A DNA stretch of 64,000 nt from Oscillatoria sp. FACHB-1407. Its GTDB lineage: Bacteria > Cyanobacteriota > Cyanobacteriia > Elainellales > Elainellaceae. The notes below the pieces were generated by a model that did not search any database, was not told the DNA's origin, and was given only the letters and a program-made list of their open reading frames with translations. Below, one piece after another: positions 53,337 through 61,310 of this stretch. Each line of letters starts with the position of its first letter. The first letter of the stretch is position 1. Made by a program: the position numbers and the translations under genes. The stretch spans positions 1 through 64,000 of the forward strand of contig NZ_JACJSA010000009.1 in NCBI RefSeq assembly GCF_014697545.1. The letters run 5' to 3'.

Positions 53337-54632
53337 TCAAGGCTGGTTCTGCTGCTCAAGGACGGTTGTGAGTGTGGCGATCGCCTGCTGTTTTTGTGGG
53401 TCAACGCCTGCTGCATACTCCAGCGGAAATGCTACGGGAATATCTGGGGCAACTCCTTTGCCTTCTAATCGTTGGTTTCCGTCTACCAAAACATCGGCAA
53501 CGGCAACGTAGAGCAAACTGCCATCTTGCATAACAAATCCGCGTCCTGCCACAACTGCCCCAGCGGTCGTCGTGCCGACGATCGCCCCCAGGTTGGCCTG
53601 CCGAAAGCCAAAAGCAATGATTTCCTTGCTGCTTCTGCTGCCCTCATTGATCAGCAGCACAACTGGCTTTTGCCAGCGATAATTGGCGACGAATGTATCG
53701 CCATTGCGCCGAATGCTGGTCACACTCGGACTTTCCCCGGTGAAGAAATTGAGATAGGCGATCGAACCGCCGCCCCATCCGTCGCGGATATCCAGCACTA
53801 GTCCATCTGCCCGCGACAATTCGCCAAACATCAACTCCTCCAGCATCTGCTCCTGATGAAAGTCAGCCGCATTTGACCAGATGTGAATGTAGCCAATGCG
53901 GTTGTCCTGCTGTTCGATGATCTGCGTGCTTGCCTGTTGTGCTTCTTTGAACAGGGTTGTTGTATCAAAGGTCTGGGGAGTCACGTCAATTGCTTGCTGA
54001 CTGGTCGGATCCGCAGATCGTTGAATCAATAGCGTTACACGTTGTCCGGCTTTGCCTGCAAATGATTCGATCGCCTGGTAGGGGTTGCCATCCACGCTGA
54101 GCAGTTCATCACCCACCATCACCCCCGCCGTTGCCGCTGGGCTACCGTCTAAAATTGCACTGACAAAGGTTTTGCCATTCATGGTCTTGGTAAACAGACC
54201 AATGCCTGTGTACTCATATTTGCCGTTGGGGAAAAGGGATTTTGCAGCGGGGGGCAACTCTTGAATGTCTGGTTGAAAGATCCCTAACAGTTGGTAATAA
54301 GCCGTTTCATTGGGCGTGTAGAAGTACGTATGGGAGGTTTTCAAGTCAGCGAGCATCTGATTGATTACCGTTGCAAACGCTTCACGAGTGCGTGCCTGTA
54401 AGGCTTGCGGTTTGTATTTGTCTCGCTGACTTGCCCAGTCCACTCCATTAAAGGTGTCATCATAAAAGTTGGCATTGATAGTTTGCCAAACTTCGTTAAA
54501 CACCTTCTCTTCGAGTGACTCTTGTGACAAAACAGGAGTCATTAACCAGAGGAGAAAAAGAACTGCAAACGTTATTACTGCGATCGCAGAAAGTTTTGCA
54601 GGTTTAGAAAAACGAGAAAGTTGGTGAGTCAT
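53337..54632 (-). CDS. S41-family serine peptidase (C-terminal-processing-peptidase-like)
   Basis: 431 residues. A signal peptide/anchor (AIAVITFAVLFLLWLMTPVLSQ, about residues 17-37) places it in the periplasm or thylakoid lumen. The mature part has a PDZ-like domain (about 145-215: GIGLFTKTMNGKTFVSAILDGSPAATAGVMVGDELLSVDG) and an S41 catalytic domain (GYIHIWSN; DGLVLDIRDGWGGG; VLLINEGSRSSKEIIAFGFR; GTTTAGAVV). The catalytic Ser and Lys of the Ser-Lys dyad can be placed in EGSRSSKEI (S...K spacing is short compared with the usual S-x-x-E plus distant Lys of CtpA), so it is closer to tail-specific peptidase relatives than to the D1-processing CtpA. It starts 18 bp after the TPR gene and is co-transcribed with it. 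Confidence 0.83.
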   Translation of the reverse strand: MTHQLSRFSKPAKLSAIAVITFAVLFLLWLMTPVLSQESLEEKVFNEVWQTINANFYDDTFNGVDWASQRDKYKPQALQARTREAFATVINQMLADLKTSHTYFYTPNETAYYQLLGIFQPDIQELPPAAKSLFPNGKYEYTGIGLFTKTMNGKTFVSAILDGSPAATAGVMVGDELLSVDGNPYQAIESFAGKAGQRVTLLIQRSADPTSQQAIDVTPQTFDTTTLFKEAQQASTQIIEQQDNRIGYIHIWSNAADFHQEQMLEELMFGELSRADGLVLDIRDGWGGGSIAYLNFFTGESPSVTSIRRNGDTFVANYRWQKPVVLLINEGSRSSKEIIAFGFRQANLGAIVGTTTAGAVVAGRGFVMQDGSLLYVAVADVLVDGNQRLEGKGVAPDIPVAFPLEYAAGVDPQKQQAIATLTTVLEQQNQP

Positions 54633-54650
54633 ACAAATTTCAGGTGTGGG

Positions 54651-56957
54651 TTAGCGATAACAGTTAATTTGTTGCGTTAACTGTTGCCGCAACGTTGTAC
54701 TTTCCAGCATTTGAACGATCTGTTGGGCTTGTGGAAGTTGACCCATTTGGGCATAGCGAACGGCGATCGCCATCAAAAAACTGCCCCGATCTTGATCATC
54801 CTCAACCACCAGCGAGCTTTCACCGCCTCGCACAGTCAGCATTTGTGATTCATTTCCCGGAACCGTGCGAGCGGTTTGTAATGCCTGGTTCAACATCGTT
54901 CTCGCCTGAGTTACCTCACCAAATTGCCTGTGGCGATCGGCAAGTGCAATCAGCCAGCGCGTTTTGAGCACCGGATTATCCAACCGATTGAGAACCGTCA
55001 GCAGGGTGGTCACGTCTCCGGCATGGATCGCCTTCTCCATCGCTTCATTCAACTTAGCCAGTCGTTCAGATGCATCTGGAATTGCCTCTGCCACTTGAAT
55101 AGCGGCTCGATGGTAATTGGCGAAGGTCAACTGTTCGGCGATGGTTCGCAGTGTGTGGGAACGACTGGGCACATCCTCGATCGCTTGCGCGGTTGCAATG
55201 GTTTGATTCAGCCATTGCGTTGCTTGCTCCGGTTGCCCTGCGGTCAGGTAGGCTTGCGCGATCGCCCCCAGGACTTCTGCTTGGGTCGAGGCATAGTCGA
55301 TCTGGTTGGCGAGTTGAATCGCCCGGTTAAAGAGGGTAGTCGATTGCTCAGTCTGTCCCATTCGTTTCGCTTGTGCGGCGATCACCGCCAGCATTCGAGG
55401 TTGAAAGCTGGGGTCGGCGGTTTCCTGTTGAGCGATGGCGATCGCTTGATCCAGGGACTCCGTTTGTACCAACTCCCGCAAGATTGGCGGATAGAGGCGA
55501 TCGCGCCAACTGGCAAAACTGGGTGGAATCTGCTCTATGATTTGCAAGGCTGCGTCATGGCGATGGGCGGCGATCGCCCGTTCTGCCAGTTGGGTCAACA
55601 CCTCAACCCGTTCAAAAGGCGCAGACTCCCCCGGTTGAATGGTTTCAGCAATACGCAAGGCGTAGTCATAACGTCCGCTTTGAGCCGCTTGGTCGATCAA
55701 TCGTTGCAGCACTGGAAGGCGATCGCCCCCTTCTGGAATCGTCCCCAACCGCTCAATCGCCTGGGTCAAGCGAGCATCAGCCCGGTCTTCCTGTCCTGCT
55801 CTGGCGTAGGCGAGTGCGATCGCCCCCAATGCGGGAGCCTGTACCCCTGGATTTGCGATCGCCTGAATCGTCTCATCTGCCGTTGCCACCAACCCCCCTG
55901 CCTCGACATAGCGCAACGCCACTGTAGCAAGCACCTCCGCGTTTTGCGACGCTCGCGCCGTTGTCACTGCCTGGGTATACAGTTGAGCCGCTCGCTGCGG
56001 TTGCTGAGCCGTCACCCGTCCGGCGATCGCAGCTAGAGCAGGGGCTTTTTGTTCCGGCAACCGAACGCTTTGCAGAACCTCCAGGGCGCGATCGATCTGC
56101 CCCAGTTCCGCGTATTGATTGGCGATCGCCAGCGTCACGTTGGGCTGGTATGTCCCCTCGATCAGCCGAGCCACTTGCAGCGCACGGTCAACCTGACCAA
56201 TCTGGGCGTAGAGACTGGCAATTCGCTCGATTGCGGCAGCTTTACGGTAGGCATTGGGATTGGGGATGGCTTGTACCGATTGCAGCGATCGCTCCAGGAT
56301 GGGGGCAACCCGATCGCGCTGCTCAGCATTCACATAGGCTTCGGCAATTCCAATCAGGGCGATCGCTTTGAACTCTGCTCCCTGAATCGTATTGCTCGTG
56401 GTCAGAGCTTCGGTGAGGATGCGATGGCTCTGGTCGGGTTGTCTTAACTGAGCGTAGTCATTGGCGAGAGCAATCAGCGTGCGAGTTTTAGAGGCACTGT
56501 AGCTGTTGCTGACCGTGCGTGTCAGGTCAAAGGCAGCCGACAACACCGCTAAAGCCGCTTGCGGTCGTTGAGGTGATACCGCCCGCACTAACTGATCCAA
56601 AGGACTGGTGTATGCCACGTTTTCCCCAACACTGCCAACCAATCGTTCTAGCAGGCTGACTCGAATGGGTGAATTTGGCATCGCTCGAAGTTGTTGAAGG
56701 GCTTGCAGGAGAACACGGGAAGCCTGATCAGCCTGTCCACTGGCGATCGCTTGTTCTGCCTGCACCAGCAAGGCATTTAATGCCGCTTCCTGGGTTTGCT
56801 GCCGCTCTGCCTGGCAGTTTGGGGCGGAGGAGTTGGATAACACTTGTGCCAGCGTCAGGGAAGGGGCGATCGCGACGTGGGTTGACGCGATCGTCAGGCT
56901 CAAGCCCAGGAGAGCACCCGTTTTCTGTAGGACGCGATCGATATTGAATTGAACCAC
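54651..56957 (-). CDS. Large exported TPR-like repeat protein
   Basis: 768 residues, with a signal peptide (GALLGLSLTIASTHVAIAPSLTLAQ, about residues 13-37) and a Cys pair (one near residue 48, CQAER, and one at the C-terminus, INCYR) that could form a disulfide. The body is a solenoid of about 15 degenerate TPR-like helix pairs with the recurrent pattern LA..YAQLGQ.DRAL.VL..I (for example YAQIGQVDRALQVARLI, YAELGQIDRALEVLQSV, YARAGQEDRADARLTQAI). This layout suits a protein-binding scaffold. With the S41 peptidase 18 bp downstream it likely forms a protease-adaptor pair in the periplasm, comparable in idea to E. coli NlpI and its tail-specific protease Prc, though not by sequence. Confidence 0.8.
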   Translation of the reverse strand: MVQFNIDRVLQKTGALLGLSLTIASTHVAIAPSLTLAQVLSNSSAPNCQAERQQTQEAALNALLVQAEQAIASGQADQASRVLLQALQQLRAMPNSPIRVSLLERLVGSVGENVAYTSPLDQLVRAVSPQRPQAALAVLSAAFDLTRTVSNSYSASKTRTLIALANDYAQLRQPDQSHRILTEALTTSNTIQGAEFKAIALIGIAEAYVNAEQRDRVAPILERSLQSVQAIPNPNAYRKAAAIERIASLYAQIGQVDRALQVARLIEGTYQPNVTLAIANQYAELGQIDRALEVLQSVRLPEQKAPALAAIAGRVTAQQPQRAAQLYTQAVTTARASQNAEVLATVALRYVEAGGLVATADETIQAIANPGVQAPALGAIALAYARAGQEDRADARLTQAIERLGTIPEGGDRLPVLQRLIDQAAQSGRYDYALRIAETIQPGESAPFERVEVLTQLAERAIAAHRHDAALQIIEQIPPSFASWRDRLYPPILRELVQTESLDQAIAIAQQETADPSFQPRMLAVIAAQAKRMGQTEQSTTLFNRAIQLANQIDYASTQAEVLGAIAQAYLTAGQPEQATQWLNQTIATAQAIEDVPSRSHTLRTIAEQLTFANYHRAAIQVAEAIPDASERLAKLNEAMEKAIHAGDVTTLLTVLNRLDNPVLKTRWLIALADRHRQFGEVTQARTMLNQALQTARTVPGNESQMLTVRGGESSLVVEDDQDRGSFLMAIAVRYAQMGQLPQAQQIVQMLESTTLRQQLTQQINCYR

Positions 56958-57369
56958 TTTTTTACTGTCTTAACTGTCAATTGGTAGAAGAGTCGAACGA
57001 TGGATCAGGACAGGGTATAGGGGCAAAACCCCTGAAGGCGTAGCTCACATACCCTCTCCTTTCTGTTGCGACAGGAGTCATCGCTTGAGATCTCCTGCAA
57101 GAAGACGTGATGTCGTCAACAACAGGTTTCATTTATTCACAAAACATTGCAGCTTCGCGTCCACCTCACTCCAGAGCAGAAGCCATGCCTACGCAACTCT
57201 GACACAAATCATCCACCCCTTAAATCCCTCCCTTGCAGGAGCTAAGGAAAATCTACTCCAGAGATGTGTTTCGATAAGATCGAAGGGGGTTTTTACTCGT
57301 GAGTTCTAGTAACTATTGATTTCCCCAGCATCGTTTAAATCGTCCACCTCTCGAACTCGATAGCTGCGT
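56958..57369. other. Intergenic region between divergent TPR and kinase genes
   Basis: 412 bp. Contains a GGGGCAAAACCCC dyad near 57020-57032. A 74-codon frame (57085-57309) has no protein-like features. It is presumably the promoter region of both genes. Confidence 0.5.
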
Positions 57370-59916
57370 ATGCCTTCTGAAGAAATAGCTCAATCCAACG
57401 GTATCTCGAAACTTGCCCCATCAACGCCTCAAATGCAAGAGCCGTCTGAGGCGGGGTCTGAGGAAGCGTTTTTCTTTGCGCGATCGCTCGATTTATTCTC
57501 CGTGATTGGGTTAGATGGCTACTTTAAACGGGTGAACCCTGCCTTTACCCAGACGTTGGGCTATCCCGAAGCCGAGTTCTTAGCCCATCCCTTTATCGAC
57601 TTTGTTCATCCAGACGACCATGCTGCCACCCGGGCAGAAATGGAAAAGCTCAAGGCAGGCGCACCCACTCTCTACTTTGAAAATCGCTATCGGGCACAAG
57701 ATGGCTCCTATCGCTGCTTAGTCTGGACGGCTTCTCCCCAAATCGAACGCGGCGTCCTGTATTGCGTTGCCCGTGACATGACCCAACAAAAGCAAACAGA
57801 AGTGGCTCTGCAAACGGGCGAAGAACGCTGGCAGTTAGCCCTGCGTGGCAGTAATGATGGCGTTTGGGATTGGAATGTGCAAACAAACGAGGTGTTTTTC
57901 TCAACCCGATGGAAAACCATGCTGGGCTACGAGGAGCATGAGGTCAGCAATCACCTCGACGAGTGGAAACAGCGAGTTCACCCCGACGATTTGACCTGGG
58001 TGATGCAGACCATTCAAGATCACTTTGCTCAAAAAACACCGTTTTACGTCACCGAACATCGGGTATTGTGCAAAGACGGCAGCTACAAGTGGATTCTCGA
58101 TCGTGGGCAGGCAATTTGGAATGAAGATGGCACTGTGTTACGCATGATAGGTTCTCATACCGATGTCACCGAGCGGCGTGAACTGGAATTTGCCTTGCAA
58201 CGGGTCAATCAGCAATTAGAACAGCGAGTTGCTGAACGCACACTTCAACTTGAGCAAGCCAATGCAGCCCTACAGGAGAGCCAGAAATTGCTGCAACGAC
58301 AACTGGCTGAGATTGAAACCATTTATCAGTCTGCTCCGATTGGGTTAAACGTTCTCGATGCTGATTTACGCTTTGTGCGAATTAACGAAAAATTGGCAGA
58401 AATCAATGGGTTTTCCGTTGAGGAACACATCGGGCGAACGGTGCGAGAGTTGTTGCCAGACATTGCCGATACGGCTGAAGCATTGCTACGTCCTATTTTT
58501 GAGACAGGTGAACCGCTCCTCAATGTTGAAGTCGTGGGAGAGACACCCGCCCAACCGGGCGTACAGCGAGTCTGGCTCGAAAGTTTTTTGCCCTTGAAGG
58601 ATGGCGATCGCGTCATTGGCATTAGCACTGTGTGTGAAGAGATTACGGAGCGCAAACGCTCTGAGGAAGCCCTGCGGGAGAATGAGGAACGCCTTCGTAT
58701 GGCGATCGCCCAGGAACAGGCAGCACGCGAAGCAGCAGAACGCGCCAACCGAATGAAGGATGAATTTCTCGCCATTCTCTCTCACGAACTGCGAACACCA
58801 CTCAACCCAATTTTGGGCTGGGCAAAGCTGCTACAAACGTCAAATCCCTCTTCTGAAAGGCTCCAACATGGCTTGAGCACCATCGAGCGCAATGCCAGAC
58901 AGCAAGCGCAACTGATTGATGATCTGCTCGATATTTCTCGCATTATTCGCGGCAAAATCACCTTAAACTTTGCCACCATTTTTCTCTCTGAGCCGATCGC
59001 TGCTGCTTTAGAAACCGTGCGTTTAGCCGCAGAAGCTAAATTAATTGCGCTGGATGTGCAACTCGATCCCGCTGTCGGGCAGGTCAAAGGAGACGCAGGC
59101 AGACTGCAACAGATGGTCTGGAATTTGCTATCCAATGCCATCAAATTCACTCCTACGGGTGGGCGGGTGACCGTACGCCTGGAAAAGGTCGTCAAGGACA
59201 GGGTAGGAGAATCCCTGTCCTCCGCAGTCTCTACCCCCCTCCAGTCCTACGCCCAGATCACAGTTAGCGATACCGGGAAGGGGGTTCATCCCGATTTTCT
59301 CCCCTATGTGTTTGAGCTATTTCGACAACAAGATAGCTCGACGACTCGTTCCTTTGGTGGCTTAGGACTGGGATTGGCGATCGCCCGTCAAGTTGTCGAA
59401 GCACACGGAGGCATCATTACCGTTGCCAGTGCTGGAGAAGGGCAAGGTGCAACCTTTACAGTGCAATTGCCGTTGATGTACGGGGCAAGTCATCGGGTTC
59501 CTCATTCCTCTGCCCCTCAGCCTGCCCAACTGGGAGAGAATCTGCGCGTGATGGTCGTCGATGATGAGGTCGATTCCCTCGACTTGATTCGGGCAATGCT
59601 AGAGCAGGAGGGGGCGATCGTGACGACGGTTACTTCTGCGACAAACGCCCTCCAGGTCTTGGCTCAAGCCCAATTTGATCTCCTGATCAGTGATATTGGA
59701 ATGCCTCAAATAGACGGTTACGCCTTCATTCGCAAACTCCGCACACTGCCGCCGCATTCTAATCGAGATATTCCGGCGATCGCACTTACTGCCTACATCG
59801 GGGAAACGAATCAAAATAGGGCTTTTGAGGCAGGCTATCAAATTCATCTGGCGAAACCCATCGACCCCAACGTGCTGTTCGCTGCCATCACCCAGCTGGT
59901 GCATCACCACCGATAA
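57370..59916 (+). CDS. PAS-containing hybrid sensor histidine kinase with receiver
   Basis: 848 residues without membrane helices. Order: PAS1 (about 35-140), PAS2 (about 150-270, with HPDDLTW and WILDRGQ segments), a coiled coil (about 275-320: QRVNQQLEQRVAERTLQLEQ), PAS3 (about 320-435), HisKA with phospho-His in SHELRTPLNPILGW, HATPase_c (NLLSNAIKFTP, DTGKGVHPDF, GGLGLGLAIA) and a C-terminal receiver with acceptor Asp in LLISDIGMPQIDGY. The kinase core is very close to that of the nine-PAS kinase 5 kb away on the other strand, so they look like paralogues. An insertion (DRVGESLSSAVSTPLQ) lies at the same place in the ATPase domain as in the larger kinase. The stop is 9 bp before the convergent M48-like stop. 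Confidence 0.92.
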   Translation: MPSEEIAQSNGISKLAPSTPQMQEPSEAGSEEAFFFARSLDLFSVIGLDGYFKRVNPAFTQTLGYPEAEFLAHPFIDFVHPDDHAATRAEMEKLKAGAPTLYFENRYRAQDGSYRCLVWTASPQIERGVLYCVARDMTQQKQTEVALQTGEERWQLALRGSNDGVWDWNVQTNEVFFSTRWKTMLGYEEHEVSNHLDEWKQRVHPDDLTWVMQTIQDHFAQKTPFYVTEHRVLCKDGSYKWILDRGQAIWNEDGTVLRMIGSHTDVTERRELEFALQRVNQQLEQRVAERTLQLEQANAALQESQKLLQRQLAEIETIYQSAPIGLNVLDADLRFVRINEKLAEINGFSVEEHIGRTVRELLPDIADTAEALLRPIFETGEPLLNVEVVGETPAQPGVQRVWLESFLPLKDGDRVIGISTVCEEITERKRSEEALRENEERLRMAIAQEQAAREAAERANRMKDEFLAILSHELRTPLNPILGWAKLLQTSNPSSERLQHGLSTIERNARQQAQLIDDLLDISRIIRGKITLNFATIFLSEPIAAALETVRLAAEAKLIALDVQLDPAVGQVKGDAGRLQQMVWNLLSNAIKFTPTGGRVTVRLEKVVKDRVGESLSSAVSTPLQSYAQITVSDTGKGVHPDFLPYVFELFRQQDSSTTRSFGGLGLGLAIARQVVEAHGGIITVASAGEGQGATFTVQLPLMYGASHRVPHSSAPQPAQLGENLRVMVVDDEVDSLDLIRAMLEQEGAIVTTVTSATNALQVLAQAQFDLLISDIGMPQIDGYAFIRKLRTLPPHSNRDIPAIALTAYIGETNQNRAFEAGYQIHLAKPIDPNVLFAAITQLVHHHR

Positions 59917-59925
59917 AACCCTGGC

Positions 59926-60900
59926 TCACACTGGCATGACCTTGTTGCCACAACTGGGACAAAAGAGATTAGAAGGTTGCAGTTCAGACCCGCAATGTCG
60001 GCAAAATTTGGGGGCTTGGGGTGCCTGAATTCTTGTTTTGCGCTCCAAAACACTTTGATAGCTGCCAGAGTCGATCCACTTTAAAAGCTCATTGGCACGG
60101 GCGATCGTAAACGCTTGATCTCTGTACATCAAGCTGATGCCCTTTAGAAACTTATTGTGCAAATTGTCGGCAAAGCCCTCAAACTCTCTTGCCTGAGTAA
60201 TGAAATCATCAATATTGAAAGAATTAAAATACTTCTTAGGCAATCCTGCAATCTTTGCCATCGCCATCATCGCTGCATTCACATCTTGACATGCCAACAG
60301 TCCTGCGCGATCGGCAGTATAGTCTGCCATTCTAAGCCACTGGGTTAGTGCCAAGTCTAATCCCGACATGATCGAGACACTGAACCCAGCAAACCCAAAT
60401 GTGGCTGCTGTAATTGCGCCACTCAATACTGGAATCAGGCGCGCAATATCTTCATAAAGAACATGTTGGCTCTTAATGCGACCGATCTCACAACCGATGA
60501 TGAATAGGAGTTCTGGTCTGGAAAACCTTTCAATGCATTCAACACTAATGGCAACGAGCGGATTGGTCACTCCTACCGTTATTCCTTGCAGGTTGTTAGT
60601 GGTAAATCCTAAAGTACGAAAGTAATCGTCATAGCGCAGATAAAATTCTGGTGTTGTCTTCAGATTTAAGTTCTCACAGGCATCTTCCAGGATTTCATAC
60701 ACATCCGGAAAACTACTGGGAGTGATCTTGAGATTACTCCCAGTGAACTCAAGTCGCATTAATTTCTCAGTGCTGAGTTCATAAAATTTTCGCACTAATA
60801 GATCTAATCCGGGTGTTTTTTCCAACGCATTCAGAGCTTTCTTGTCAAATGGATGCTCATATTCCTGGGGACTCAGTCCCTCAATCTTAATCAACTCCAT
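59926..60900 (-). CDS. M48-like metalloprotease homologue with degenerate active site and C-terminal zinc ribbon
   Basis: 324 residues. The middle (about 90-240) follows the layout of M48 peptidases: NPLVAISVECIERFSRPELLFIIG, then the place of HExxH, then a hydrophobic stretch and RMADYTADRAGLLACQD in place of the third-ligand ExxxDxxA-type motif. The zinc motif HExxH is replaced by Cys137-Glu138-Ile-Gly-Arg141, and the third ligand area reads ADRAG, so both metal-binding His are lost and the protein is very likely catalytically dead. The C-terminus has a zinc ribbon (FCRHCGSELQPSNLFCPSCG; CxxC...CxxC). The gene overlaps the upstream TM2 gene by 10 bp and belongs to the TIR cluster. It may act as a sensor or adaptor rather than a protease. 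Confidence 0.75.
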   Translation of the reverse strand: MELIKIEGLSPQEYEHPFDKKALNALEKTPGLDLLVRKFYELSTEKLMRLEFTGSNLKITPSSFPDVYEILEDACENLNLKTTPEFYLRYDDYFRTLGFTTNNLQGITVGVTNPLVAISVECIERFSRPELLFIIGCEIGRIKSQHVLYEDIARLIPVLSGAITAATFGFAGFSVSIMSGLDLALTQWLRMADYTADRAGLLACQDVNAAMMAMAKIAGLPKKYFNSFNIDDFITQAREFEGFADNLHNKFLKGISLMYRDQAFTIARANELLKWIDSGSYQSVLERKTRIQAPQAPKFCRHCGSELQPSNLFCPSCGNKVMPV

Positions 60901-61238
60901 AGACTTGTATTACCCTTTGCAACTTGATAGGCGTCTATCATTGACCAGACCCAAATCCCAATTGACCCTACGACCGTAAAACTCAAAACGATCGCCCCGA
61001 CCAACATCACTACTCCTTTGATCGCATCGCCATTATAAAATTGCCCTACTCCAACAATGAGGAACGAAAGAACTGTAGCAATGGTTGGATTTTTACCCTG
61101 AGCATATCGTTTTGCAGAAGATGAAGATCTGCCTCGGACACTATCATCAGGAGCAGTAAACGTTTTGAGAGGCGTACCACAATTGAAACAGAATTGGGAG
61201 TCGGGTTTATTCTCAGTCTGACATTGGGGGCATTTCAT
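60891..61238 (-). CDS. Zinc-ribbon plus TM2-domain membrane protein
   Basis: 115 residues: an N-terminal zinc ribbon (CPQCQTENKPDSQFCFNCG; two CxxC knuckles), a Ser/Arg-rich linker (RGRSSSSAKRYAQGKN), then a TM2 module of two hydrophobic helices (IATVLSFLIVGVGQFYNGD and VVMLVGAIVLSFTVVGSIGIWVWSMIDAY) separated by the short GQFYNGDAIKG turn. The Gly-Gln-Phe-Tyr turn and W-x-x-D-A-Y ending are hallmarks of TM2. It starts 73 bases after the TIR gene and its end overlaps the next gene by 10 bp. A zinc ribbon at each of two consecutive genes suggests they interact. It could anchor the cluster's complex in the membrane. Confidence 0.82.
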   Translation of the reverse strand: MKCPQCQTENKPDSQFCFNCGTPLKTFTAPDDSVRGRSSSSAKRYAQGKNPTIATVLSFLIVGVGQFYNGDAIKGVVMLVGAIVLSFTVVGSIGIWVWSMIDAYQVAKGNTSLWS

Positions 61239-61310
61239 AAAAAGTATCCAGGTGATTCAAGGTTTCTGTTAGCTAGATAGATACATTTCGCATTGGATGA
61301 GGCAGATAGA

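Noticed and set aside
54924-56036. 370-codon plus-strand frame inside the TPR gene
   Set aside because: It lies wholly antisense to a well-supported repeat protein; the translation is Arg/Gln/Leu-rich without family features.
57085-57309. 74-codon frame upstream of the second kinase
   Set aside because: Not protein-like and without a ribosome site.
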